A stretch of DNA of 64,000 nucleotides from Trileptium ribeirensis (taxonomy: Eukaryota > Nematoda > Enoplea > Enoplida > Thoracostomopsidae). The translations under genes were made by a program, and so were the position numbers. Location of the stretch: the NCBI GenBank assembly GCA_030248225.1, contig JASANE010028039.1, positions 1 to 64,000 on the forward strand, in the 5' to 3' direction. Positions 46,648 to 58,789 of the stretch are shown in pieces; positions within the stretch are counted from its first letter, which is position 1; each line of letters starts with the position of its first letter. The notes under the pieces were generated by a model. The model was not told the DNA's origin. It made no database searches and worked only from the letters and a program-made list of their open reading frames with translations.

Positions 46648-47847
46648 AAGTGCGTTGGCATTATTGCCTTTCTGAAACTTTAAAGAGACTGAGGATGCTA
46701 ATAATATTTATTTACCGATCAATATGTCGGTTTTTGGACACTCAGAGCAAAAATGCTTTCTAATATACGCCATTGCGTTTACTGTGTCACACTGAATGTG
46801 CTTACAACGCTTGGAGCGTAGAATACACCCTTTCGCTCTGTCTCCAGTCGACTCCCTTTAATACACATACGTTTGTTACATGTTATTCTGTAGGCAACTT
46901 GAAATTATTGGTTTATATAATTCTAAGAGAAAATAATAGAAGGTAATTTCCTGGTCAGTGATCAGGGACATTGTTTAGGCTACCATTGCCCGTCAGCTAG
47001 ATGGTATTGATGATAACTTTGTGATCACAATGATATAAATGAGATATATAACTGTTATACTGCTCTCACAGTTTCAATAAATATAGCTCATTCATTACGA
47101 AGAAAGCAGCTTTACGCTGCGTTGCAGATGTTACATTACTTCAATGTACACTGATTCACAAAGTTCAGAATCGCACTGGCTGGTGCTTGACGCAATGTTT
47201 AGGCTACCATTGCCCCTCAGCTAGATGGTATTGATGATAACTTTGTGATCACAATGATATAAATGAGATATATAACTGTTATACTGCTCTCACAGTTTCA
47301 ATAAATATAGTTCATTACGAAGAAAGCAGCTTTACGCTGCGTTGCAGATGTTACATTACTTCAATGTATACTGATTCACAAAGTTCAGAATCGCACTGGC
47401 TGGTGCTTGACGCAATTTATGTTAGCCAAGCTTACAGCTAAGTATTTCTAAATAGCCCATACTCTGTTATCGAGTTGGACTTATTTTAACATACCCTGCA
47501 GACTCCTGAACATGTAAAATAGCTGCTACAAGCATCGACCTGGCTTTGTTTTGTTAACACTCACTGGCAGGTTAAGATAAAAAATTCCTACTAAAATTTT
47601 GTGCCCTACTTACGTTTCATACGGCTAATTGCTGAGTTAATATTTTCTGTTGCTTGGTTGTATTGGAATGCTTTGCTCATTGTATACATATATATCATAA
47701 TATGTCTGGGCCACAATGAAGCAGAAATGTGGAAAATTTCAAACAAAATTCTAAAACCTGAATTCCGGTTGGGGTATGGTTTTTGCCTTTTGCCGGAACC
47801 GCCAACCGGAACACAATTTTCGTCGGAACCGAAATTCCGGTTACTCA
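46648..47847 (+). mobile_element. Family A element, fourth copy, right part
   Basis: It continues the full copy to the GGTTACTC terminus. It is longer than expected because a segment of about 222 bp is duplicated in tandem at 46973-47416. Confidence 0.8.
46973..47416 (+). repeat. Direct tandem duplication inside a family A copy
   Basis: Two units of about 222 bp begin near 46973 and 47195 with ATTGTTTAGGCTACCATTGCC or a close variant. They differ at only a few positions, so the duplication is recent compared with the age of the element. Confidence 0.8.
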
Positions 47848-48099
47848 CTGCTTTCTAGTTAAGAAACTAGAATATTGAAAGCATTTTTTGACAAATTAAT
47901 GGCCTCGAGTAGTAATAATACACATTGACTAATTAAATTCTACCGCAGCTGGGTGGCTGCTTATTGATTGTAACAGCAAAAAGTAAATAATAACCAAAAC
48001 AACTCATAGTCACAACAACGCAACATTACAGTAAAACACGCAATGTATAGCAAGTGTCCTAACAAAAACGAAAACTCATTATAGACTGCTTATATTTCG

Positions 48100-48570
48100 A
48101 CTATATATATATATATATTAATTATAGACTGCTTATATTTCGACTATATATATATATTACAAATCCTAAGTAAAATCAAGTGAGCTAAGATGAAATACGC
48201 CTTTTCAGTACATAAACAAAAATATTCAACAAAAATAACGAAAACAATGGTGTAAATGATTGAAAATCACGAAAAATGCTATTATAAAATCCTAATTAAC
48301 GTGGCGGTACGGTTATCTCCCAGGTAAGCTGAAAGGGAAAATCCAGGGCTTAATATTACTGCTTATATTTAGACTATGACTATGACAAATCCTACGTAAA
48401 ATCAAGTGCGCTCTGCAAAAATACGCCTTTTCAGTACTTCACCAAAAATATGCAACAAAAATAACGAAAACAATGACGTAAATGATTGAAAAACAAGAAA
48501 AAAATCCAATTATAAAAGCCTGGTTGTGCTGAGAGTACGGTTATCCCCCAAAAAAACTGAGAAGGAAATT
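48100..48570. repeat. Imperfect tandem repeat, about 225-bp unit, with AT microsatellite
   Basis: A 47-bp segment containing CTGCTTATATTTCGACTATA and (AT)n is doubled at 48090-48160. Then two longer units share ACGCCTTTTCAGTAC, ACAAAAATAACGAAAACAATG and a GTACGGTTATC block, at about 48190-48345 and 48390-48570. Non-coding. Confidence 0.65.
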
Positions 48571-48639
48571 CCACCCACGCTGGAGCTGGAGGCCCCCGGG
48601 TAAAATTTTGGTCTGTAGAGACACCAGCCATAAACCCTT

Positions 48640-49390
48640 GAAAGACCGTTTAAATAGTATATCTGCATCATATCTTCTTGATTGTCCCGGATAGCGGTGT
48701 CCTACAAGTTCCCAATAATGTCACTCATCAATGATTTCCGCCGTTTATTATTTTGAGCGACTTATATCAAGTAACACAAATTAAAAGCATAACAAAGCCA
48801 AGTTGGTCTGTAGACAGTAACACCTTTCCATTCAACATATAGAAACTCCTATTATGTACGACTATAAAGATCCCGAAAATAATGTATGACCAACCAACAG
48901 AGGAAAATATATACAAGCTAAATACAAATTATTGAGAAAATCTGGCTTTTCAAGCTTAAAACCCAGAAAAAGTTCGATTTTAGTTCTTTTGGAAGTTATC
49001 CAAGGCAAACAAAGTAGTCAATGTACCGGAAGACCAGTACAGACCACTCTAAACCTACTGAAAGCAATGAATACATAACCAACTCAATACAGGGTATTCT
49101 GGAAAATAGGCTAGTCAACCCAGACGCCCAGAAATTCCTGAAAATTTAGGATATTGACATTCTAGATCACCAAAACTATTGCATTCGACGTGTTTCATAA
49201 CCCATTACACATTCGTAAGGTAGAAAGAAACAATACCATGCCGAAATTTGAAAAATGTTATTATCGGCTAAGGGAAAGAGGTCCCGGCCTCTCCGCAGAA
49301 CCAAAATTTAACCCGGGGGTTTTGAGCTTGTGTTCCCGGTTCACTGTGGTGGGCACGGTAAGTACCTTAAGAAATTTCCCCATCTAGCTG
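48640..49390. other. Intron sequence with family E traces
   Basis: No gene recognised. Near 49170-49270 there are weak family E blocks (CATTCGACGTG(T/C)TT, TGAAAAATGTTATTATCGGC) followed by a CCCGGGGG-type word. Confidence 0.35.
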
Positions 49391-49849
49391 AGGAAGCGAC
49401 CCCCGTCAATTGGGGCATGTATATTGTTTTTTGTATCATGTCAATTATTTCCCTACTGAAAATTCGTTTTTCTGCTGACCACGCTCCATTTCACTTATGA
49501 CTCGAAACATATTATGCAGTAATATTGAATTTTATTGCACAATTTGAATGGATCAACGTCGGAACAATGACCGCCAAAACCCAGAGCACAAGGAATCTTT
49601 CAAGAAACGTACAATTAGCATTGTTTGTAACATTGTAGAATAGAGCGAAGACTTGGAAACTCAATGACGGGAGTTATAATGGCGCGAGCGGGCACAAACT
49701 GAAACGTTATCGGAATTGTGATCAGCGGACTGTTACGAAACCCTATCACAGAGATCAATCGAGTCAGCGACCGACACGCAACCGAGCTGTCCACAAAACG
49801 AGAACGATATTTTTAGACACAGCTCGAAATATTTATCGGCACATTTGAC

Positions 49850-51330
49850 GCAAGCTTCACATCGGTGATGATTTGAATGTGCACCGGCCAGCGACGAGCA
49901 TCGAACGGATACAAGCGAACCTTCGGCGAACGTAAAGATGACAGCGAGCGAATACTGGAATTCGGTGGTCTCGCAGTTGCAAACCCATTTCGACGGAAAG
50001 GGCAGTCACAGCTCATCAGCTGGGCCACGCGGTCCAATTCGGCTCGTGAGACGAAATACCTAAGGCTGGTCCCTAATTTAAAATTTATTGTGTCGGACAA
50101 CATCGCATCTCAGGCCTATCGCTCTCAACTTCACCCATATCCCGCCTCACAGAGGATCAAGCGGTGGTGAATGTCGTCGAAAAAGGTAGCTTTTTCGGCT
50201 GCCAAAGTAGCTTTCTCAGCCGCCACGAATGCAAATCAAACGGCAACCGATATACATTCATACGATGTATACTCAGCATCACGATTAAAATCTTTGAGAT
50301 AATCATCGACACCCGCCTACGACGGTATTGTCAAATTTTCGCAGAAGTAATACACATTCGTGAAAGGGTGTGGAACCACTGATGCCATCCACGCCGTCCG
50401 ACTGCTGACAGGACGCCATCATGAGAAACTAAAAACCACACACGTTTTGACAAAAACGTTTCATCGCGTGCCTCACGACTTCGTTAGTCTGCCGCTCCGG
50501 TTGCAATGGGTTGCAGAACAATAGCTCCTTGAGCCAAACTTCTTTACAATGGCGCCACAACGCCACTACGATGCGCTGCCAGCATAACAGATCCCATTGC
50601 TGTTCGAATTGCCTTCGAGCAGGAAGGATACGCCTCTTATATAAGGCCCTCTGCGCGGATGGAGTCATCTCTGTCAGCAAAACCATGTTGGGTCAATCAC
50701 TCAACTACTCACAAACAATAGGTCAGCCAGTCAATCAACCGCTTTTAAATTTAACGAAAACACAATGCATGCATTGCGCCACGCACTAACGGCACGAGCA
50801 TAGTCGCACAAGCGCCCCTCGTCAATACCACAGAGTTTCGGTACCTCAGTCCTCGCGTGGAGAATCGTACTTATACAATCTGGACGTGTTAACGCCGCGC
50901 GGAGAAGGTGCAGTCAGGTTACTGGTGTATTATGAGATCGAAAATTTCCACTCTTGCTAAAATCGAAAGTGCATCGCACAGTCATCGACCAGTCGAGCTC
51001 TACCGATGAGTGGTGTAGGCCAGCAACAAAAAGCACGACCGCATATTACGATGAGAATGGAAATTCGTCGCTGGGCATTGGGAGTCACGTTATTTTATCA
51101 CGCCAGAAACGTTGACGTGCTAAAACGCCACCATTAAATCGTCTTGATCAATGAAAAAAGCTCGGACCTTAGCCACCACGCTTGCGGGCCAAGAAGATTG
51201 CGGAAAATGGATGACTCGATTTCATTCGTGAAAACATGCAACTCGTTGCCGATGCCTCTGCTGATGCTACAAACCGAGCATGTTGGAGAATGCAATACTG
51301 AAAGACGGACAGTGCACTGACGCGGGACTA
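49850..51330 (+). mobile_element. Second non-LTR retrotransposon fragment (RTE-like)
   Basis: Frames on + carry a reverse-transcriptase palm segment GCGTTDAIHAVRLLTGRHHE (about 50367-50425) and, after a frameshift, FHRVPHDF (about 50459-50483), typical of BovB/RTE-like elements. Further on come a LLYKALCADGVIS-like motif (about 50630) and the C-terminal RRWALGVTLFYHARNVDV (about 51069-51122). The segment upstream (49850-50165) is open but not recognised. Many stops; the element is dead. Confidence 0.75.
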
Positions 51331-51459
51331 ACACCAGGTAAAAGGACGATATGTTATAATCATTTTTGTTATGACGAACATTTTTGATGTCATCACAAAA
51401 GAAATGGGGGTGTTGAGTAGTTTACCTGGGGAAACCAAAATTTACGTCTGGGCCATGAA

Positions 51460-51860
51460 ATCCTGGGAAAGCTATGAAATCCGGTCCTAACCCATCTGTC
51501 TCGAAGCCAATGACAGCGGCCCACGGAGTGGTTCCTAGAAAAATTACGTTAGACAACGTTGTAGATCCAATCCTGCAAATTCCTAGTGACCTCCAGTTTT
51601 GGAAGCGACGCCTCTATATGAAGATATGTATATGGTACAAGAAACGGAAGCAGCCGAATAACCATATTTGACTCTTCAAAACGAATTTTCGGTATTTTTT
51701 GACATGAAACATGAAGTTGATGGTCGTATCGTCATCACTTTTTTCATATAGAACAAAAAAATTATCAAAATTCATCAACCAGACGGTTAATTATGCATTA
51801 CTTCTCTCACTCCATTTCAATTTCTCATAACAAGTCTATTTAGATGTTGTAACAGCGCGG
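51460..51860 (+). repeat. Family E dispersed repeat, diverged copy
   Basis: Blocks resembling CAATGACAGCGGCCCA(C/G)GGAGTGGT, GTTGTAGATC, TTTTTTCATATAGAACAAAAAAATT and AAATTCATC(A/C)A(A/C)CCAGA are recognisable in order. More decayed than the other copies. Confidence 0.5.
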
Positions 51861-51869
51861 GAAATTGCA

Positions 51870-52640
51870 AACGTCGGTTGCATGCATACCTGTCACCACA
51901 TAAACACATCACCGAAGCCAGCTATGCGTACAAACAATATTTCATGCATCTAGCCGCAATTTCAAGAATAAGCAACAGTCAACCCAGTGATGCAACCAGA
52001 CCAGTAAGGAAAGATACCCACCCCTCAAGACAAAGGGGCTGGGCTGACACGGATCGGAACATGCTCGAAAGTTTTACACGGTGATGGCGAAGTTTTTTCT
52101 AATCTTTTTTGCTTTCCATGAACTCTTGGCATTTGCTACCTCGACTGCAGTTAGTATTTATTGCATCAAGCGAGAAGTTCTACAATCTTGGCATTTATCT
52201 GGTTTTTGTGTATGTAAAAACATTCATTTTGCGCAAATTTAGGTTGTTATCACTGGACAATAACTAGATGCTGCGCTAGGGCCATTACTAACATTTAGGT
52301 CCAACGCAACGGATAAGTAATAATTTCAATTAATTGACATAAATTATTCATAGCTGCACTTTAAGTACATTGGAATATTCTTTGCAACGTTACAGACAAC
52401 AGCACTAACATTGGGGCGTTCTGATTCAGAAAATACTCCTTAGTTCATAGATTATACATGAATATAGGCATGAATCTAACAGTATCCAATTATCGCAAAA
52501 TCCACGTGGTAAAAACCTGAATAGAACAATTCAAAACCATGAATTTTGACAACGAAATATACACAAATATTGGCCGACAATATTGCTTTTAGCTATCCAT
52601 GTTGTAGTTTGGACGACGTTAGGAAAATACAGACTGTATA
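51870..52640. other. Intron sequence, no feature seen
   Basis: AT-rich, with short open frames only. One 68-codon frame on + (51878-52084) is not recognised. Confidence 0.4.
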
Positions 52641-52644
52641 ATAT

Positions 52645-52970
52645 ACTGGACTCTTGAAATTGGGAAGATGGGATGTGCCCCCTGGCAAAAACCAGGTGCC
52701 TTCTGCCAAAATTTTATGCCCCCTCGGTTCATCGCCTTTTAGCAAATTTTTTTGTTTCTACTCGGTAAAACCACCCCCAAATGACATAAGATTTGTACTA
52801 AAATTTCATCCTGAAGCCAAAAATATCGTAAATTTCAGCAAAATTTGCTTCGTTATCACTTCTTCTCTCCACCAAAAGCGTTTTCCTCTTGGCAAAATGC
52901 CCCCCCGGTTCGGAACCAGAGGGCCCGGCTTCATGCCCCTGGCAAAACATTCATGGAATGGAGAGCGCAA
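52645..52970. mobile_element. Family C element, copy 2
   Basis: Termini ACTGGACTCTTG and GGAGAGCGCA are decayed versions of the family C ends. The interior CCCCCTGGCAAAA, TTCTCTCCA(C/T)CAAAAGCGTTTT and CGGTTCGGAACCAG blocks match 31145-31516. Confidence 0.7.
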
Positions 52971-53586
52971 ATATATACAGGTTCTAGGTATACCCGTTGT
53001 CAAAATTTAAACTAAACACCGGCCGTTATCCTCAAGGTACAACAACAGCAATTGACCCAAAAGTGTTGTTTTTAGTTACTCAATGGGTTATCGGATTGAC
53101 GTAAGACCTGCAGTTGCAATAGCAGAGACCCCTAGACTGTAAAAATTTTTGTAATGTCACTTTAGATCAAAGTTACTTTACACAAAGTTGGACCAGCGAA
53201 TGGTCGAATCATTGGGCAAATACAATATAACCGTAGCGGTAATAGCGCAGACAAAATCTCAGCAGATGCGATATTTGTGGAATAAGTTGCGTACCAGTAA
53301 AATCGTATAACCATGTGCCAGTAAAAATGTCCAAAAATTGTGATCAGCAACTCTAGATAAAAAGAACACATCTAAGCAAAGACGTGCTGTATTTTATAAT
53401 AAAAATAATAGCGATGTATATAAACAAGATGATTTCCACAACACTGGACAAAATCGAAATTGTGTTAATACAATACTGCATGTGGGCCCACAATATGATG
53501 ACCCTTAATATGATAAGTTCAATGTATACCAAATTCCCAAAAAGCTATATTACATTCAAGTCACATGTAATGTAGCTAGTAGGAAG

Positions 53587-53796
53587 CATAAACAGCTAAA
53601 TGATCCTTTGTAATTTTTCGTTTAATAATTTCATCGAGGTTTATTCCTTCCAGTTGAAGGCAAGGTTTGTAATTCCAATTAGAACTAGTAACATAAACAG
53701 CTAAATGATCCTTTGTAATTTTTCGTTTAATAATTTCATCGAGGTTTATTCCTTCCAGTTGAAGGCAAGGTTTGTAATTCCAATTAGAACTAGTAA
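53587..53796 (-). repeat. Exact 105-bp tandem duplication, in frame
   Basis: Two adjacent 105-bp units (53587-53691 and 53692-53796) are identical by eye at every base. On the - strand each encodes the same 35 residues, so the frame is kept (see the candidate exon). Confidence 0.95.
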
Positions 53797-53875
53797 CTCG
53801 CAAGCGATCGCTTAACGGAGCGAGTGTGGTTTCACTTTCATCAATTTCATTTCTGAAAAACATTTCTGTTCCCGC
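53594..53875 (-). CDS. Candidate duplicated-repeat exon
   Basis: A 102-codon frame ends at 53576 with a stop. An acceptor (GTCATGCAG) at 53876-53877 would start it in phase 0 with AGTEMFFRNEIDESETT. The two 35-residue units follow, each starting VTSSNWNYKPCLQLEGINLD and ending ITKDHLAVY. A weak donor (GCT|GTTTAT) at 53593 would leave phase 0, fitting both the phase-0 end of 56345 and the phase-0 start of 42689. It may therefore be an exon of the same gene, but the donor is poor, and part of the upstream sequence resembles family E flanks. Confidence 0.35.
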
Positions 53876-54239
53876 CTGCATGACATTGAAAATCTACGAC
53901 ATGATCATATTATATCACTTTTCTATACAATATTTGTGACTATGTAACATTCATGACTATGTTTCGGAATATTATATACTATCCTGGCTTTTGTCAGCCT
54001 TTTAACAAAAAAGCGCGTAACAAATTATGGAAGTGATAAATGAAACAAGGTACTTTACTGAAGTAAAACATGGGTATATATACAAGACGAGTGATGCAAT
54101 AAATATTGCATCATAATAATTGTTACATCATGTGTAGGCGGAATGCCACGTGATTTGTCACTATTGTATCACGAAATATTGCATCAGATTGCGTCATGTT
54201 CTAGAAGGGACCGTTCTTCTGGTAGTCCCTACAAAATGT

Positions 54240-55100
54240 TATTATCATTATCAGTTTATTTAATCACCTGTAACAGACCGTGTTTGATGTATACACCACC
54301 CTAAACCTCTTGGACCCTGCATCCATTGAACATCCTAAAATCTTGTCGACCCTAAACATATCACAAACAATTGACAACGCACCAAGTATTTGTACTGGTC
54401 TCAAGATAACCAAACTATCGTATTCAGTCTGCTGAAAAACTTTATGCACAATAGATGACCTGTACGCAACACGTAACCAAACTATGTTCTGAAGATAGAC
54501 TATGTTCTTGAAATGGGGTTCATTGACTCTAAAGCCATTGAAAACTCATAAAAGGGCTTGAAATATGCAGCCTCTCAAATAATTCTATTCAGCGTTCAGA
54601 AATATCTATATGCAGACCATTCTCGATACCCTGCACGCAATACATAACCAACCTCTTGAAAATAGACTTTCGGCCGAATAAATAATCGGGTTCGTCGACC
54701 GTAAAACACTCGAAACCCTATGAAAAGGTGCCGGTCAAGTCCGACTATAGACAGCAAAACCATCGTATCCAGCGTTGATAACCCAAACGGCACTCAAGGT
54801 AAGGTAAAAACACGCGATAACATGTCAAAAATTGAAAAATCGCTATTTCTGGCAATGGGTCGATGAACTATATTCAGACCCACAGCCGCCCATGTCAGCA
54901 AAGCTATAGATCTCCATGAGCTGATTCTGCATGTCGTCTTCTTTTTGGTTGTCGTGAGACATAAGCAGTGAAACAATGGTAATTGTATTGCCAGATTTGG
55001 TAAAGAAGCCTTCGAAACCTGTTTTTTTACCAATTTGACCCCGAAGAAGAGGACAGAGCTGTTCAAGGTCAACTAAAGCGAAAGTCCTCCTTTTGCTATA
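54240..55100 (+). repeat. Family E dispersed repeat
   Basis: It opens with ATCACCTGTAACAGACCGTG and carries CGTATTCAG(T/C), GAAAAATCGCTATTTCTGGC, ATGAGCTGATTCTGCATGTC and GAGCTGTTCAAGGTCAACTAAAG blocks. It ends near 55100; a family-related tail (GAAGACGAGTTATGAATGACA, GGAAATTCTGCTCGCTTCG) continues at 55440-55600. Confidence 0.7.
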
Positions 55101-55218
55101 GAATTTATGATATTTTCGTATAGATATGTATTTACATAAGTAGAAATTTAATATTGGTGTACACTATATAAATAATAATTATAATTGTATAAACTAATAT
55201 TGTATGAATTTTCTTTGA

Positions 55219-55455
55219 GAAAAACTTCTTTAGTCATAGTTTGATCGGACGCGATTTAATCTAAGCGATTGAAGTTTGTCTCTGGAAACGTTTTTAGTCC
55301 TGGTTTGACCGGATGCCATTTTAGGCGATCGAAATTTATCTTTGGGAATAAGTATTTAGTCCTAGTTTGACCGGATGTGAGTTTAATCCATCGAAGTTTG
55401 TCTTTGGAAAAAAATTTAGTCCTGGTTTGATCGACTGCGATTTAATCTAGAATAA
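55219..55455 (+). repeat. Tandem repeat, period about 61-64 bp, four units
   Basis: The core TTTAGTCCTGGTTTGACCGG and variants recur at about 55230, 55294, 55355 and 55416, separated by AATTTATCTTTGG-like linkers. It interrupts the tail of the family E copy, so it may be an internal expansion of that family. Confidence 0.75.
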
Positions 55456-55599
55456 TTTAGAATAACAGAATATATACCGAAATCAATCAATCCGAAGACG
55501 AGTTATGAATGACATAGACAAAAAAGAAATTTTTACTAATTCCCTATGTGGAAATTCTGCTCGCTTCGTTTCAATTCTATCAACTACGCTGTGTCAGGC

Positions 55600-56340
55600 A
55601 GTTAGAACCTCGCATACAGATGTATCTCCTCATGATATAGCGTTAATCAGGTAGTTCTTAGACCAACAAAAATTTTATTAGAAAATTATGTAGTGGGAAA
55701 GCCAAATTTCGTGGTTGTGGCATTTTTAGGAACCCCACCCCACAAATGACCACATACAAGTGCTCTTCAAGAATACAATGCTAAAGTAACTTAGTGTGCT
55801 CACAATTTACAGTCAACTCCATCTCTAAAATGAAATCGTTTGCTTAAGTATTTGGTATTCTAAAGGTGTCTCTATTTTAAACTTGTAAAATTGCGAAATT
55901 GATTTTTAAGTTTCATGCATGCGCACGAAACTCCTTTTACCGCTATTCGTGTTTCATTATAGCTATGGAGCCTAAAATTCGGCATTGCTTAGGCACCGGT
56001 GCTAATGCTACAACAGACCGTTTGGAAAAGCTAAACCCAAAACAATGGTTTTAACTCAACCAAATACAGAGATGAAGCGCAAAGATAATATATTTTGAAA
56101 AAAGTACTTAAATTATTTATTTAATAAATTACAGCAAGTCGAATAGAAATAAAAGCAAATGTTTCCCGAATGGATGTTGAGCCGTTGTTAATTTTGTAAA
56201 TATTTTAATTGAATCTGCGAGTAACTGTAAATAATTATTGTCTGCTATAGCTCAGATTAGTTACATTATGATACAAAAAATTATTGCCACGCCATGTGTG
56301 CCGCATCTTAGACAACTAAAGCGAATCGACAAAACCACTC
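55600..56340. other. Intron sequence, no gene recognised
   Basis: AT-rich; no element or exon seen. Confidence 0.4.
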
Positions 56341-56344
56341 TTAC

Positions 56345-56502
56345 AATATCTTTGGTGATAGACGTGCGCTTGACAACATTTTGACCGCCTTCAGACATCT
56401 GCTCAACGACCAGTTTTGTGACTTTGGTGATACGATAACGAGAATTATTGATGTCTTCGTAATTATTGTCAGTACTTCCCTGATTTGAAAAAGTTGCAAT
56501 CA
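56345..56502 (-). CDS. Second exon of an alternative 5' end
   Basis: The 158-base exon is bounded by TATTTTAAAG and GTAAGA. It starts with two bases completing Val and ends in phase 0. It encodes VIATFSNQGSTDNNYEDIN, a YRITKVTKLVVEQMSEGG segment and ends KRTSITKDI. It joins in phase to the start exon at 57710-57740 and to the phase-0 start of 42481-42689. I recognise no domain. It could instead belong to a separate short gene. Confidence 0.5.
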
Positions 56503-56559
56503 CTTTAAAATAAAAGTAAATAAAACAGAAGCAATCCGGTTTGCGAAACAAACTATATA

Positions 56560-57140
56560 ATAATATTGTAGGGCGTGCTCACGTTGCATCCGATCCCATG
56601 AGATAGCGCATGCACATTAAATTTAGTACAATCCAAGCAGGTTACAGTGTGAAAAAATACACACAAGTCTAAGCGCACAATTTGGCCCCATCGAATTGGA
56701 TGCAATGTTAGCAAGAGAATTGTGTGTTAATATTAATTATTATGGAAACTATTGCAAATATGACAATATAATTCTAAAATCAGCGTATTTTTTAAATTTG
56801 GAGGACCATCATGGTTACAAATAAGAACGATACACTTGACTAAATGACGAACTCGAAAAGGATATAAGCTTATTGCAGAAAAAAACAAATCCAAATTAGT
56901 TTAGTGATTCTTAACGTGTAACGAGAGAAACTCCGAATGCTCTAAGCGAAAATAAATTGATAAGAAGCGATTTTAATAAACGAACTCAACTCAAATTTTC
57001 GATTATATTGAAACGTCTACAAGCAATCAAAAGCATTTAACCTATACAAGTTAAGGCCAACAGGGTACGAACATTGGCATAAGTGTCCACATACATAGCA
57101 CAGTTACTAGCGGAACACAGGCTGTAAAGTAGATACCGGA
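56560..57140. other. Intron sequence, no feature seen
   Basis: AT-rich. Nothing recognised between the exon at 56345-56502 and the family D element. Confidence 0.4.
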
Positions 57141-57145
57141 ACTGA

Positions 57146-57504
57146 CCTGTCCACAGCCATCCGAAGAGTGGGGACTTCGGGGCCCCATGTTCATTCTCGG
57201 GGGAAATTAAAAGTGGAGGGAATAAATTTTGCTTAAAAATACGAAGTATTTTCATGTTTTCATGCATTTTTACTACCGTGAATGTATTTTCAAGCTCAAT
57301 GCAAACGATATTTTAGCATTATAAATAGTGGCAATTAATGTTTAAAAAAACAATTTGCAAACAAAAAACATAAATTTTCAGACATTAAAAACTTTGGAAT
57401 TAGTTGAACATGGGGGTTTCGGCCGAGTGGGGGGACAGACATGGGGCAAAATCTCACGAACATGGGGGTATTTGGAAAGTGGGGGTCCCGCAACTGTGGA
57501 CAGG
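57146..57504 (+). mobile_element. Family D element, best copy
   Basis: Bounded by CCTGTCCACAG and CTGTGGACAGG, a perfect 11-bp inverted repeat, enclosing about 340 bp. Both sides carry G-rich words (GAGTGGGGACTT; GTGGGGGTCCCG) and the middle is AT-rich. Non-coding. Likely a miniature inverted-repeat transposon. Related copies are at 31727-32045 (inverted), 41130-41290 and 62330-62560. Confidence 0.8.
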
Positions 57505-57709
57505 CCAGCGGAGTAGTAACAGCGAGTTACGACTCAGAATATCTGACTTACATAATACTGAACTGTGCAAAGAACCTTAAATCAAACGTAATACCAAATA
57601 ACTTAACAGCTTAACACGAGATTAACGTTCCTGGATTTTATCCAGCCCCTTCCTCGCCACAGCCACAGTTTTCGGAGAAACTGTATGTTACTGAAAATTA
57701 CTTACTCAC

Positions 57710-57740
57710 CGCTTAGGATAGTCATTTCAATCACCGACAT
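57710..57740 (-). CDS. Candidate start exon of the alternative 5' end
   Basis: ATG at 57738-57740 begins MSVIEMTILS and one base is left before a strong donor (GTGAGTAAG). The upstream sequence has TGA in frame three codons before, so this can only be a start, not an internal exon. The ATG context (AATAAAATGTCG) is moderate, and a two-codon upstream frame (ATG AAA TAA) precedes it. The spare G completes Val with the next exon. No promoter motif was identified. Confidence 0.4.
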
Positions 57741-57744
57741 TTTA

Positions 57745-58545
57745 TTTCATTTTTCGTTAAACTTTATTAACTACTTTAGAGCTCTGCGTTCAAAAGTGTT
57801 TAATTTTATCTTTAAAAGTCCTCTGTTATTGAATCAGACTTAGTACAATGTGACAAAATTGCAACGAAGGGAGAGTAAAAAGTTGTCAAGCGGTTACTAA
57901 CCGAAAATTAACACTACGGACTTCCGTTAGTTCAAAATGATATTTTGTGCTGCTAACCAGTATTTTAACGCAATTATACCCTAAACCTTGGCCACCTGAC
58001 TCGTTTATAAACCAGAAACTGATTAATAAAATAAAACAGAAAACTTAACTAAACAAACGTTAGCAATAAAGCTAACAAACAGAAAACCATCCAACCGAAT
58101 GCTTTCGGGGTGGCAAAATAGATCTTTTGACTTCCAAGTGAAATTCATGGCTCAAAAATAATTATCAAAACCTGGGAAGCCTTTATCATATGACGTAAAC
58201 TTGCAGTAAACTACGAAATAACAAAATGTGCAACATTATTGAAATAGCGTAAGCCGTTACAAAACTCTTACAATCTACAAAACGACGCATAGCAGAAACA
58301 AAAAATTAAGCGCATTCAATCGCGATCAGAAAATGAAACCAAAATATAGATGAGCGAGGACACAGCTAGCTAGATGCTCCACCGTATTGGGGCAGTGATG
58401 ATGTCCCCATAGAGGTGGAGGACGTCGAGATTTTCGAGCACCCATGAGTTCGCCCCGCTCCAGTTTGGCACCAGCACCCTTTTGAATGAAATCATAGTAG
58501 CACCAAGGCTTAACCGAATATAATTAATAAATTTAGTACAAAGTA
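57745..58545. other. Non-coding, possible 5' flank of the alternative start
   Basis: AT-rich; no element recognised. If 57740 is a true start codon, transcription would begin in this stretch. Confidence 0.3.
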
Positions 58546-58559
58546 CAAAAAAATTTATC

Positions 58560-58781
58560 AAAATTTTGTACTAAAATTCCGTTCTGAAGTAAAAAATTTC
58601 TTAAATTTTATCAAAATTTGCTTCAAAATCGCTTTTCTCTCCATCAAAAGCGTTTTGGCAGTGTTTCTGACACGATTTTTAACCGTTTTTCTCTTGGCAA
58701 AATGTCCCCTGGCAAAATCGGGCGCCCTCTGGTTCGGAACCAGGGCCCCTGGCAAAATTTTCAGCGAATGGGGAGCCCAGC
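58560..58781. mobile_element. Family C element, partial copy
   Basis: It keeps the right half of the family: CTCTCCATCAAAAGCGTTTTG, TTTTTAACCGTTTTTCTC, CGGTTCGGAACCAGGG-like words and the terminal GGGGAGCCCAG. The left terminus is lost. Confidence 0.7.
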
Positions 58782-58789
58782 TATTAACC

